Shown here in pieces: positions 22,194 through 33,333 of a stretch of 64,000 nucleotides of DNA. Both the position numbers and the translations under genes were made by a program. The first letter of the stretch is position 1, and each line of letters opens with the position of its first letter. Source of the DNA: Ryuthela nishihirai (Eukaryota; Arthropoda; Arachnida; Araneae; Heptathelidae); contig JAWZYU010000020.1 in NCBI GenBank assembly GCA_038380435.1, positions 42,006,307 to 42,070,306 of the forward strand, given 5' to 3'. Under the pieces are notes generated by a model. The model was not told the origin of the DNA, ran no database searches, and saw only the letters and a program-made list of their open reading frames with translations.

Positions 22194-22417
22194 AACCATG
22201 CGAAAAGAAATACTGTCCTTTCAACGGTGACTGCTACGAAGATAGACAGAAGGCCTCGTGTCGATGCCCGACGGCATGCAAGCAGCAATACGAGCCAGTC
22301 TGTGGCAGCGATGGTCTCACCTATAACTCGGAGTGCCAGATGAGGGCCGATTCCTGCCGCAAGGAGAGAAAGATGTTTGTCCGCCACGAAGGCGTTTGCT
22401 TGCGTTCCGAGCTCTGA
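22194..22417 (+). CDS. NtA-Kazal secreted protein, exon 3 (follistatin/Kazal module and stop)
   Basis: The acceptor TTTCAG ends at 22193. The first two bases complete codon 152 (E). Residues 153-225 hold ten cysteines in follistatin-module order: an EGF-like hairpin (PCEKKYCPFNGDC, SCRC) and a Kazal part (ACKQQYEPVCGSDGLTYNSE, C, SCRKE, GVC). VCGSDGLTYNSEC is the Kazal signature. Three residues after the last half-module the frame continues LRSEL and stops at 22415-22417, with no obvious donor near the stop, so this looks like the terminal exon. In full agrin many more modules would follow. The module could inhibit proteases or act as a structural spacer; the reactive site cannot be judged from sequence alone. 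Confidence 0.88.
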
Positions 22418-22690
22418 GTTGGATGCTCCAAATTTTCAAAGCAAACGAAAAATAACTTTTTTTTTTCTCCTATTTAACATTGTTTTGAAAATATGTTTTA
22501 ATCTTAATAACTGGACAATGAGAGCTTCAGTTGTTCCTTAAAACAAAAACGAAAATTGTTTTCGAACTGAAAGCATTTATACGAGGTTCACGCAGAAAGT
22601 AATGATATCATGATTTTTTTCCAGATCGATATTTATTCTAAAGAATTTTTACTTGTACAGTATATATAGATTATCCAGGAACATAACTGT
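22418..22690. other. 3' flank of the NtA-Kazal gene
   Basis: No AATAAA is seen in the first 170 bases after the stop. At 22580-22607 ACGAGGTTCACGCAGAAAGTAATG resembles the end of a mariner-like element (ACGAGGGTTGCCCAGAAAGT type). Confidence 0.4.
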
Positions 22691-22699
22691 TTTGCTTTT

Positions 22700-22866
22700 A
22701 CGATCATCATCACGCTCAATTGTCTTGCAACATCTCAGAACTTGTGAAGGTCAGCATGTCCATCTTTTGGAGCTATCTGTTAGGCTACATCCTCATCATC
22801 ACGCTCAATTGTCTTGCAACATCTCAGAACTTGTGAAGGTCGGCATGTCCATCTTTTGGAGCTATG
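22700..22866. repeat. Direct duplication of a unit of about 75 bp
   Basis: ATCATCACGCTCAATTGTCT through CCATCTTTTGGAGCTAT occurs at about 22703-22774 and again at 22795-22866, nearly identical, separated by a 20-bp spacer. Confidence 0.88.
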
Positions 22867-22924
22867 CTACATCCATCTAGATCGAACGGGCCAGGACATT
22901 GAACTAAGAGAAAAAAAAATAACT

Positions 22925-23800
22925 TTCAAATATATGTATTTTAAAAATATTAGTGTTTATTTAAAACAAAAAAAGGAGAAAAAACACGCTACTAATTGCT
23001 TTTAAAATATTCAATAATATATTAATCAAGCTATAATAATATTTTATTTCATTATTAAATAATTATAATTTAATATTATTTTTCAATTATATTTTTAATA
23101 TTTTTATTTATTAAAAATTATAATTTAATATTATTTTTTAAATATTAGTGTTTATTTAAAGAAAAAAAAAACACTACTAATTGCTTTCAAAATGTTCAAT
23201 AATATATTAATCAAGCTATAATAATATATTATTTCATTATTAAATAATTATAATTTAATATTATTTTTTAATTATATTTTTAATATTTTTTTATATATTT
23301 AAAAATTATAATTTCATATTATTTTTAAAATATTAGTGTTTATTTAAAGAAAAAACACACACTACTAATTGCTTTTAAAATATTCAATAATATATTAATC
23401 AAGCTATAATAATATATTATTTTATTATTAAATAATTATAATTTACTATTATTTTTTAATTATATTTTTAATATTTTTTATATATTAAAAATTATAAATT
23501 AATATTATTTTTTAAATATTAATGTTTATTTAAAGAAAAAAAACACTACTAATTGCTTTTAAAATATTCAATAATATATTAATCAAGCTGTAATAATATA
23601 TTATTTTATTATTAAATAATTATAATTTAATATTATTTTTTAATTATATTTTTGATATTTTTTATATATTAAAAATTATAATTTAATATTATTTTTCAAA
23701 TATTAGTGTTTATTTAAAGAAAAAAAAACTATTGCTTTTAAAATGTTCAATAATATATTAATCAAGCTATAATAACATATTATTTCATTATCACTTTTAA
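22925..23800. repeat. AT-rich satellite, period about 185 bp, about 4.5 copies
   Basis: CTAATTGCTTTTAAAATATT recurs at about 22995, 23180, 23368, 23552 and 23731. Units consist of AATATTAGTGTTTATTTAAA, an ACACTACTAATTGC box and long A/T tracts. G+C is very low. Confidence 0.9.
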
Positions 23801-24011
23801 AACTTTACATCTATTTAATTTCCTTCTTTCTCTCCTTTATTCGGCTGCTTCTCGGTCCCCAGATGTCCGATACCTGTGCACCAGCCAACTGTGTTGTGAT
23901 CAACAGCATCGACTCTATGAGCACTCTACAGTAGCTGGTGAATATTCCGAATAATGTCCTTCTGACATACACACCAAGATTCATTAACATCCCCTTACTT
24001 CCACTGATGTC

Positions 24012-24115
24012 CATGAGGTGGGGTAGCTCAGTAGGCTCGTAATCTGCAGTTCGTAGGTTCAAGTTCCAACTAGATCTGCATTGAAATTTATCTCTGCAAA
24101 AATCCCCGCTCTCAT
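24012..24115 (+). repeat. SINE-A head fragment
   Basis: GGGGTAGCTCAGTAGGCTCG to AAAAATCCCCGCTCT; the rest is lost. Confidence 0.75.
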
Positions 24116-24649
24116 TAGACCGTTGCGAACAGGATGCAATTATGATAAAAAGAGGTAGGAAAGAAATACCTATACAGTATGCAAGTAATAATACTGTAGA
24201 ATAAATACTGATCTGTAAAAAAAAATTGTTGATTTACTTTCTGAGTGACTTTCGTAGAAAAAAACCCTTCTTCTTTTCGTTTTATTTATTGATAAAATGC
24301 TCATTTATAAATATTGGAAACTTTTATTTTTGGCCTATTATGGCAGTGAAGTTGAATTTGTAGTAATTAAATGTGGTTTGTAGTATTAAAGTATGATCTT
24401 TAGAAAGAGTCGTATTCCTGGCTTTCTTCCTTTTTTCAGTTTTTATATTAAATCTACAAGGCAACCAGAACATTTTTAAAGAATCTATTGCATATTTTGC
24501 AGAATTTGTTCCTCTGTCTCTATTTGTCTTCCTTCTTGCCTGTCTGTAAGTTTTTTCGAGAACTCTTCCTAAACATTGAGAGCTAGGCACACCAAATTTC
24601 TTTTACAGCTTCATCTTATCGTAACTTAGTGCACTGTAGGAGTTTTGGG
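24116..24649. other. No gene seen
   Basis: AT-rich; an 88-codon minus-strand frame has no recognised domain. Confidence 0.4.
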
Positions 24650-24812
24650 ACAGGGTTGGAATAGTCGGTAGTGTGCTAGTCTCTTAATCTGCAGTTCCCA
24701 AGCTCGAGTCCCACCTGGGCCAGTGTCGAGATTTATTTACACAAAATCCCCACCCTACTCTTGGTCAGCAGAAAGCACCGATGGGCTGGAAAGGCTGCTG
24801 TCCATCCAATGG
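24650..24812 (+). repeat. SINE-A, 3'-truncated old copy
   Basis: Head with TAGTCGGTAGTGTGCTAG to CATCCAATGGGATGG; diverged. Confidence 0.78.
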
Positions 24813-24881
24813 GATGGTTCTGAACATTTTTAAAAGGTTGTTGACATTCTCAGAGTAAAGCATGGCTTCATAACAGGTATA

Positions 24882-25268
24882 TAGAGGCGGGGGTGGCTCA
24901 GTCGGTAGCGCGCCAGGCTCGTAATCTGTAGTTCCCAGGTTCGAGTCCCACCACGGTAAGCGTTAAGATTTATCTCCGCAAAATTCCCCGCCCTGCCCAC
25001 GGTCAGTAGGGGACACCGATGGGCTTGAAAAGGCCGCCGTCCGTCGGATGGGACGTTAAGCCGTGGTCCCGTGTGCGGGAGAGCCATACCCTGTGCACGT
25101 TAAAGAACACGCTGGATGGCCTTGACGGGAGGCTACCATCTGTCTCCCAACAGCTGTTCCAGTGGGTCCCCTCACCCAACCTTCTCTGAGCCTACGAGGT
25201 CCATGTGACCTGGCCATTTAGCCCATGGTGTGCAAAAAAGTGCCGCTCAGAGGTAAAACAACCCAACC
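24882..25268 (+). repeat. SINE-A, full length
   Basis: Duplication CATAACAGGTATA (24869-24881 and 25269-25281). Confidence 0.95.
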
Positions 25269-25281
25269 CATAACAGGTATA

Positions 25282-25561
25282 ATAAGGAAGAGTATATTTT
25301 CAAATATTGAGTAAAGAGACTTTTTGGACACTACATATATATCAAGCGCACTATTGTCCCAGTCGAAACAATAATTGCTAAATGATATATAAATTGTAGA
25401 AAAAAAAAACATCTTCCTATATGTGCTATAAAAGATAAACAAAAACGAAAACAATGCCAATGATGAAACCACTTACTGAATTCATACGACTTACAAAGGA
25501 AGACAGGGCTTCAGCAATTTTTTTTACGATTGGTAACAGAAATCAATTTTGTCTTCTTATT
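25282..25561. other. No gene seen
   Basis: Unassigned AT-rich spacer. Confidence 0.4.
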
Positions 25562-25660
25562 ATCAGATCTTCTACTCTGGCATATAAACTGACAGGCTCC
25601 TGTCAGACCTCTGTGGCAAGCAGCTGCTTGAGGGGGTATTTATTTTATTTATTTATTATC
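25562..25660 (+). repeat. SINE-B, 5'-truncated
   Basis: Starts inside the body at CAGATCTTCTACTCTGGCAT and ends in a (TTTA)n tail. Confidence 0.85.
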
Positions 25661-25844
25661 ATATAAAGTTACACATGAATAAGCAATTTCATCACTAACA
25701 GTGTTTTTTATGATATAGCTATAGGTTCGTTAGAGGCAGTTCAAAGTCAAGGAAATGTTGCCAGATGGCTTAAAATATGTCATTCAATGGTGCATACACT
25801 TTGACAGAGATTCCAACAAAGACAGAGCATCCAGATGATTCAGT

Positions 25845-26233
25845 TTTGGATTGGATTGTTTTACCTCTGAGCGGCACTTTTTTGCACATCATGGGCTAAA
25901 TGGCCAGGTCACATGGACCCCGAAGGCTCAGAGAAGGTTGGGGGAGGGGACCCACTGGAACAGCTGTTGGGAGACAGATGGTAGCCTCCCGTCAACGCCA
26001 TCCAGCGTGTTCTTTAACGTGCACAGGGTATGGCTCTCCCGCACACGGGGCCATGGCTTAACGTCCCATCCGACGGACAGTGGCCTTTCCAAGCCCATCG
26101 GTGTCCCCTACTGACCGTGGGCAGGGCGGGGAATTTTGCGGAGATAAATCTCAACGCTGACCCAGCTGGGACTCGAACCTGGGAATTACAGATTACGAGC
26201 CTGGCGCGCTACCGACTGAGCAACCCCCGCCCC
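25845..26233 (-). repeat. SINE-A, full length (in Tc1-like pseudogene)
   Basis: Duplication GATGATTCAGT (25834-25844 and 26234-26244). Confidence 0.95.
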
Positions 26234-26759
26234 GATGATTCAGTAGTGGACGATGAAGGGAAACAACCCAAAGGGAGGACCTCTGTCTGGTGTTATGCAA
26301 CCGGATGGATATAATGCCAATACCATATCAACTCCAATCGGACCTCGCAGTAGCGAGTGGAATGACAATATCCATTACCACTACAAGCCAAAGTGTTCAT
26401 AAAGCATGCCTATCTGTTAGGTAGCCAGTGGTGTGCATCCCCTGGCACAATATCACATTGTGGGATTGGGGAGACCGTTCAAATTGCTGCAGACATGTCA
26501 ACTGAACCCAGGAGCAATGGCAATCCATGCTCTTCAGGATGAATCGAGATTTGCCCCCATAGCAATTCATGACATCGGTTGATATGGAAGGGAATGAGGA
26601 ACACGTTATACCACAAATATCCGTGAATGGGACATCTACAGTGACATGGTTTGAGGTGGGATATATTTAGGTGGCTGCACACATCTGTACATTTCTAACA
26701 GATGCCTGTCAGTGGTCATAGGTATAGAGATGAAATCTTCAACTCCTATGGGCGAATGT

Positions 26760-27151
26760 GGGGGCGGGGATGGCTCAGTCGGTAGTGCGCCAGGCTCGTA
26801 ATCTGTAGTTCCCAGGTTCGAGTCCCAGCTGGGTCAGCGTTGAGATTTATCTCCGCAAAATTCCCCGCCCTGCCCACGGTCAGTAGGGGACACCGATGGG
26901 CTTGGAAAGGCCGCCGTCCGTCGGATGGGACGTTAAGTCGTGGCCCCGTGTGCGGGAGAGCCATACCCTGTGCACGTTAAAGAACACGCTGGATGGCCTT
27001 GACGGGAGGCTACCATCTGTCTTCCAACAGCTGTTCCAGTGGGTCCCCTCCCCCAACCTTCTCTGAGCCTTCGGGGTCCATGTGGCCTGGCCATTTAGCC
27101 CATGGTGTGCAAAAAAGTGCCGCTCAGAGGTAAAACAACCCAACCCAACCC
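26760..27151 (+). repeat. SINE-A, full length (in Tc1-like pseudogene)
   Basis: Duplication ATGGGCGAATGT (26748-26759 and 27152-27163). The tail has three AACCC repeats. Confidence 0.95.
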
Positions 27152-27470
27152 ATGGGCGAATGTATGCGGGTACAGTAGGTGATACCTTCCCCTTACAGGA
27201 TGATAATGCCCTCCCTCACCATTATCACCTAGTCAGTTGCTATCTGGAGAATAACACTATTAACTGCATGGAGTGGCCAACCCGATGTCCTGACCTAAAT
27301 CCGATAGCAGATGCATTAAATGAGATGCTCTCAGAAGATGGGTTGCTCCCCTGAATTCTTGTCCTGCAAGTCTTCTGGAGCTTTGACATACTTTGAAGGT
27401 GCAATGGAGATTACCACCCACATCAACAACATGAGACATCGCTGTGAGCATTCATAGCAATTTTACATTT

Positions 27471-27859
27471 CACAGCAATAAGAGGTGACCACACTCCATA
27501 TTTAATCATTTAGGCTACCTCAGGTGACCTTCAACTTTTTATCATGCAACTGTATTCGTATATAATTTTGGGAACTAAAAGTAAAGGCTTAACATCCCCT
27601 AATTTCCCATTTTTCAACTGTTATTCTTACGCATAGTGTTTTATATGCACCTATCTCTGATTAAATGCAACAGATTCAACTGGTCTTCGAGAAAAATACG
27701 GTTTGCAGATTGTTCCTTAATTTTTGGAAACCAGTATACAGTATATGGTGCATACACAATGAGAATGTTCTTCATTCTGTGGGTCTTAGCTGTGCTTAAC
27801 ACTTCGCTGAATGAAATGGCTACTATTGAACGGCTTATTTAATGAACTTGGATACTTTC
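27471..27859. other. No gene seen
   Basis: Unassigned. It may contain the eroded 3' end of the preceding Tc1-like element. Confidence 0.4.
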
Positions 27860-27871
27860 CCCCATTAGTTT

Positions 27872-28260
27872 CGGGGCGGGGGTGGCTCAGTCGGTAGCTC
27901 GCCAGGCTCGTAATCTGTAGTTCCCAGGTTCGAGTCCCAGATGGGTCAGCGTTGAGATTTATCTCCGCAAAATTCCCCGCCCTGCCCACAGTCAGTAGGG
28001 GACACCGATGGGCTTGGAAAGGCCGCCGTCCGTCGGATGGGACGTTAAGCCGTGGCTCCGTGTGCGGGAGAGCCATACCCTGTGCACGTTAAAGAACACG
28101 CTGGATGGCCTTGACGGGAGGCTACCATCTGTCTCCCAACAGCTGTTCCAGTGTGTCCCCTCCCCCAACCTTCTCTGAGCCTTCGGGGTCCATGTGATCT
28201 GGCCATTTAGCCCATGGTGTGCAAAAAAGTGCCGCTCAGAGGTAAAACAACCCAACCCAA
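27872..28260 (+). repeat. SINE-A, full length
   Basis: Duplication CCCCATTAGTTT (27860-27871 and 28261-28272). Confidence 0.95.
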
Positions 28261-28272
28261 CCCCATTAGTTT

Positions 28273-28849
28273 AACATAGCTTGAATGCTATTCTATTTTT
28301 CCCAGGGAATCTGAAAATCTGTCCTTTTCCATACAGAAATCACTTGACCAACCTCAGATCTCGGTAAGAAGAAGATATTCTATTTCCTGCGTACATAACC
28401 TGGTGAAATAGAGAACCCAACCCTGTTCCATTAAGACTTTCGAAAAAGGAGCCACGTCACTTATTACACATTACTTTTCCATGTATCAGTTGATATGGAG
28501 GGAACCAGGAACATGCTATCATGGGGTACATCATCATCAAGCTATCACTGATGAGCTAAACGAACTTGAACTCTTTTAATTCCTCAGCTACTCAATGGTA
28601 ATTCACGCCCTAACCCTCTACGGCTACAAAAGGGGTCTGCAGCACTCTGGAAGACATAAGGTGCCATAAAACCATTTTGTAAGTGTGCATTGCCGAGCAT
28701 ATCTGAAGCTTACAAACAACCGAGCAACAGACTTTGTATTTAGCAGGTACACAACTAGGCCACGTGCGACAACTAAGTAGTAAATATTCCCATTCCGGAC
28801 AGAGCTGAAAATACGCGTATAATACAGATACATAGTGAAAAAGGAAATA
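28273..28849. other. Unassigned, with a possible Tc1-like scrap
   Basis: TCAGTTGATATGGAGGGAAC followed by AGGAACATGCTAT (about 28485-28520) resembles the Tc1-like pseudogene at 26575-26610. Nothing else was recognised. Confidence 0.35.
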
Positions 28850-28860
28850 AAGTCAGAGGG

Positions 28861-29244
28861 TTGTGGGTTGTTTTACCTCTGAGCGGCACTTTTTTGCACA
28901 CCATGGGCTAAATGGCCAGGTCACATGGACCCCGAAGGCTCAGAGAAGGTTGGGGGAGGGGACCCACTGTAACAGCTGTTGAGAGACAGATGGTAGCCTC
29001 CCGTCAAGGCCATCCAGCGTGTTCTTTAACGTGCACAGGGTATGGCTCTCCCGCACACGGGGCCACGGCTTAACGTCCCATCCGACGGACGGTGGCCTTT
29101 CCAAGCCCATCGATGTCCCCTACTGACCGTGGGCAAAGCGGGGAATTTTGCGGAGATAAATCTCAACGCTGACCCAGCTGGGACTCGAACCTGGGAACTA
29201 CAGATTACGAGCCTGGCGCGCTACCGACTGAGCCACCCCGCCCC
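28861..29244 (-). repeat. SINE-A, full length
   Basis: Duplication AAGTCAGAGGG (28850-28860 and 29245-29255). Confidence 0.95.
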
Positions 29245-29299
29245 AAGTCAGAGGGACATGACAGTAAGGTAAAGTATAATTTGTGAAGTCTAAGACACT

Positions 29300-29807
29300 G
29301 GGACGATGGTTGGCACAGTTGGTAGCACGCCAAGTTCGTGCAGTTCTCAGTTCGAGTCCCATTCATGCCCGCGTTGGGATTTATCTCCGCCAAACCTCCA
29401 CCCCGCCCTCGATGAGAAAGGAGACACCAATGGTATAGTAAAGGCTGTGGTCCTTCTTATGGGATGTTAAGCCCACAACTATAATTTCTAGAATATATCT
29501 AGAGGATATCCAAGATAACCAATGGATATCCATTTGTCATCTTAGATGTCCAATGGATATTTCCTGGATATTATGCTTGTGCGGATAAGATTTATTTCTG
29601 TGTGCAGGAGAGCCATACCCTGTGAATGTTGAAGAACATGCTGCATGGCTCTGACGGTAGGCTTCCATCTGTCTCCTAATAGCTGTGCAGTAGGTCTCAT
29701 TTCTTAACCTTCTCTGAACCATTGGGGGTTCTTGTAACCTGGCCATTTAACCCATTGTATGAAAAAAAGTACCACTTTGAGGTAAAACAAATCAAACCTA
29801 AGACACT
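29300..29807 (+). repeat. SINE-A, old copy with a 115-bp insert
   Basis: Duplication CTAAGACACT (29290-29299 and 29808-29817) survives despite strong divergence. The insert at about 29480-29594 is rich in GGATATCC-type motifs (GAGGATATCCAAGATAAC, CAATGGATATCCATTTG, GTCCAATGGATATTTCC) that are partly palindromic. Confidence 0.82.
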
Positions 29808-29866
29808 CCTTTTGTTACAAGCTTTCATTTGCCTCCTCGAAATGTACTTTTGTTGGAGTGAAGGCT

Positions 29867-30088
29867 GGGTTGTTTTGTCCCTGATAGGCACTATTCTGCA
29901 CATAAGGGGCAAAATAGCCAGGTCACAAAGACCTCAAAGACTCAGAGAAGGTTGCAGAAGGGGATCCAAAGGACAGTTGTTAGGAGACAGATAAAAGTCT
30001 CCTGTGAAGTCCATTCAGTGTATTCTTAAACGTGCACAGGGTGTGTCTCTCCACCACACAGGGGCACAGGCTTAACACCCCATTGGAA
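29867..30088 (-). repeat. SINE-A, truncated old copy
   Basis: From GGCTGGGTTGTTTTGTC to CTTAACACCCCATTGGAA; it is cut off where the next SINE-A begins. Confidence 0.8.
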
Positions 30089-30466
30089 TGGGGCGGGGGT
30101 GGCTCAGTCGGTAGCGCTCCAGGCTCGTAATCTGTAGTTCCCAGGTTCGAGTCCCAGCTGGGTCAGCGTTGAGATTTATCTCCGCAAAATTTCCCGCCCT
30201 GCCCACGGTCAGTAGGTGACACCGATGGGCTTGGAAAGGCCGCCGTCCGTCGGATGGGACGTTAAGCCGTGGCACCGTGTGCGGGAGAGCCATACCCTGT
30301 GCACGTTAAAGAACACGCTGGATGGCCTTGACGGGAGACTACCATCTGTCTCTCAACAGCTGTTCCAGTGGGTCCCCTCCCCCAACCTTCTCTGAGCCTT
30401 CGGGGTCCATATGACCTGGCCATTTAGCCCATGGTGTGCAAAAAAGTGCCGCTCAGAGGTAAAACT
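30089..30466 (+). repeat. SINE-A, nearly full length
   Basis: Head complete; ends at CAGAGGTAAAACT without the AACCC tail. No target duplication identified. Confidence 0.92.
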
Positions 30467-30812
30467 AGGGACTAGGCCAGCAAACGACCTACTTTCTCAA
30501 AAATATTTTCTAAAGAATACTTACTTAAAAACCTGATATGGAATTGCTAAGTAATGCTATTGAACGCTTAAAGTATGGTTTTAAACAAATTAACGATATA
30601 AACAGTGTCCCAACAAAATATTAAAGAATTTCCATGTTATGTCAATGGGAATAGGATTTCTGAGCTCTGTAACTTCTAAATTATGCTTGTAATGGAAAAA
30701 TGTGACTGAAGATCGTAATCAAATCTATTTATATCCTGTTTTCCAAAATATTCGTTCCATATTTAAAGAGAGAGGGAAGCTGGAAGAGTAAATATCTTGA
30801 ATAATAGACAAT
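30467..30812. other. No gene seen
   Basis: Unassigned AT-rich spacer. Confidence 0.4.
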
Positions 30813-30823
30813 CACAGGTAAGC

Positions 30824-31201
30824 TGGGGTTGTTTTACCTCTGAGCGGCACTTTTTTGCACACCATGGGCTAAATGGCCAGGTCACATGGACCCTGAAGGC
30901 TCAGAGAAGGTTGGGGGAGGGGACCCACTGGAACAGCTGTTGGGAGACAGATGGTAGCCTCCCGTCAAGGCCATCCAGCGTGTTCTTTAACGTGCACAGG
31001 GTATGGCTTTCCCACACACGGGGCCAGGGCTTAACGTCCCATCCGACGGACGGCGGCCTTTCCAAGTCCATCGGTGTCCCCTACTGACCGTGGGCAGGGC
31101 GGGGGAATTTTGCGGAGATAAATCTCAACGCTGACCCAGCTGGGACTCGAACTTGGGAACTACAGATTACGAGCATGGCGCGCTACCGACTGAGCCACCC
31201 C
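30824..31201 (-). repeat. SINE-A, full length
   Basis: Duplication CACAGGTAAGC (30813-30823 and 31202-31212). Confidence 0.95.
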
Positions 31202-31248
31202 CACAGGTAAGCATCTGTAGGTGATATACTAGATGAAAAACTGTCTTT

Positions 31249-31325
31249 TTGCCGGGTGGAATTCGAATCCACGATCTCCTGATGACTTGCCCGGTGCTCT
31301 GACAGCTGAGCTTTAAACTTTACAC
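31249..31325 (-). pseudogene. tRNA-like remnant
   Basis: Read on the minus strand: AGCTCAGCTGTCAGAGCACC (A-box-like), then a B-box GGATTCGAATTCC inside a five-pair T-arm. The acceptor stem does not close, so it is not a convincing functional tRNA. Confidence 0.45.
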
Positions 31326-31432
31326 CATGGAGTGAGTCATTGAAAATCTATGTGATTGTAATTGAAGACTCTTATCCAGAAGGCACCTTCTAGGATAGCG
31401 CACACGACCACCTTATAGGTACTTGTACTCTT

Positions 31433-31819
31433 GGGGCGGGAGTGGCTCAGTCGGTAGCGCGCCAGGCTCGTAATCTGTAGTTCCCAGGTTCGAGTCCCAG
31501 CTGGGTCAGCGTTGAGATTTATCTCCGCAAAATTCCCCGCCCTGCCCACGGTCAGTAGGGGACACCGATGGGCTTGGAAAGGCCACTGTCCGTCGGATGG
31601 GACGTTAAGCCATGGCCCCGTGTGCGGGAGAGCCATACCCTGTGCACGTTAAAGAACACGCTGGATGGCGTTGACGGGAGGCTACCATCTGTCTCCCAAC
31701 AGCTGTTCCAGTGGGTCCCCTCCCCCAACCTTCTCTGAGCCTTCGGGGTCCATGTGACCTGGCCATTTAGCCCATGGTGTGCAAAAAGTTAGAAAATCGC
31801 TCAGAGGTAAAACAACCCA
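31433..31819 (+). repeat. SINE-A, full length
   Basis: Duplication ACTTGTACTCTT (31421-31432 and 31820-31831). A TTAGAAAATC insertion lies near the 3' end. Confidence 0.95.
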
Positions 31820-31976
31820 ACTTGTACTCTTACTACCACGATCATTTCTAAGTTTATTTAATGTATGCACCTACAGGTGCTTACCTGTGCCTGTGATTGT
31901 ATATTATCCTTATGCTTGATGAGAGGTGTGTTGGCTAATAAATTATTATGCCTCTTGAGATTTGTATTAGCCTGGA

Positions 31977-32336
31977 TTGGGTTGGGTTGTTTTACCTCTG
32001 AGCGACAATGGTCTAAATGGCCAGGTCACATGGACCCCGAAGGCTCAGAGAAGGTTGGGGGAGGGGACCCACTGGAACAGCTGTTGGGAGAGAGATGGTA
32101 GCCTCCCGTCAAGGCCATCCAGCGTGTTCTTTAACGTGCACAGGGTATGGCTCTCCCATACACGGGCCACGGCTTAACGTCCCATCCGACGGACGGCGGC
32201 CTTTCCAAGCCCATCGGTGTCCCCTACTGACCGTGGGCAGGGCGGGGAATTTTGCAGAGATAAATCTCAACGCTGACCCAGCTGGGAACTACAGATTACG
32301 AGCCTGGCGCGCTACCGACTGAGCCACCCCCGCCCC
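31977..32336 (-). repeat. SINE-A with two small deletions
   Basis: Duplication TATTAGCCTGGA (31965-31976 and 32337-32348). It lacks the GCACTTTTTTGCACACC part and the B-box segment of the head. Confidence 0.94.
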
Positions 32337-32348
32337 TATTAGCCTGGA

Positions 32349-32625
32349 AGCTGCCTTCTAAACCAGTCTTTAATTGTAAGTTATCAATTACATCTTATTA
32401 GGAGATTGAGGATTTGGACTCGGCTAATAACAATTTTACTCTAAATTTATATAAAATAGTAGTAATTTTATTTTGACAGTAAATATTTTATAATGCCAAG
32501 TAAAAGAACACAAGAGTAATATTTAACAAAAAATTATATTGTTTTATAAAAATCGTTCTTCGTTACCCAAACTTCTAAGATGTATATTTATTTTTATTAA
32601 ATGTTTTAAACCAATACTTATTAAA
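32349..32625. other. No gene seen
   Basis: Very AT-rich spacer. Confidence 0.4.
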
Positions 32626-32771
32626 AAATAATAAATACCCCCTCAAGCAGCTGCTTGCCACAGAGGTCTGACAGGAGCCTGTCAGTTTATATGCCATAGT
32701 AAAAGGTCTGAGAGGATGGCAGGACCTCAACAGAAAAACGACACATACATCCATGCCTTACCCGGGGCTTG
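32626..32771 (-). repeat. SINE-B, most of head missing
   Basis: Tail and body, stopping at CCCGGGGCTTGAA within the B box. Confidence 0.9.
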
Positions 32772-32804
32772 AATTTAATTAATTTCTAGGGTAAATTCAC
32801 ATGG

Positions 32805-33032
32805 GTTGGGTTGTTTTACTTCTGAGAGGCACTTTTTTGCACACCATGGGCTAATGGACCCCGAAGGCTCAGAGAAGGTTGGGGGAGGGGATCCACTGGA
32901 ACAGCTGTTGGGAGACAGATGGTAGTCTCCCGTCAAGGCCATCCAGCGTGTTCTTTAACGTGCACAGGGTATGGCTCTCCCGCACACTGGGCCACGGCTT
33001 AACGTCCCATCCGACGGACGGCGGCCTTTCCA
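32805..33032 (-). repeat. SINE-A, 5'-truncated at insertion
   Basis: The head is missing, but an exact duplication AAATTCACATGG (32793-32804 and 33033-33044) brackets the truncated element, so truncation happened during insertion. Confidence 0.93.
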
Positions 33033-33302
33033 AAATTCACATGGTGAATTGCTGTTGGGAAATATTTTAGTCGCCATAAATCTTTAAATACTGAAATGAT
33101 ATTTTTGAAAATCGAGATTTTGATCGATTTGATTATGAGCTTTAATTTATCGTCAGTAATATTTTTCCATTAAATTCATATTATAGAAGTTAAGGAGCTT
33201 CGACGTTATATATTCACTGACATAACATGAAAATTTTCTGATATTTTGTTAGGGCAATGTTTAACCTTTTTTTGGAAATTGATACGTTTTTCTCTCCGAT
33301 TT

Positions 33303-33312
<10 letters not shown>

Positions 33313-33333
<21 letters not shown>

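Larger units (their letters stand above)
25690..27470 (+). pseudogene. Tc1-like transposase pseudogene, second family
   Basis: Pieces in order on the + strand: GSLEAVQSQGNVARWL (about 25720-25770, DNA-binding part), a QEQWQSMLF-type block (about 26505-26540), a TWFE block where the family usually has VMVW (about 26650), LQDDNALPHHYHL (about 27195-27235, second catalytic D), MEWPTRCPDLNPI (about 27268-27306, third catalytic block). Many stops and frameshifts. Two SINE-A copies interrupt it. Terminal inverted repeats were not found, so the borders are approximate. Confidence 0.75.
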
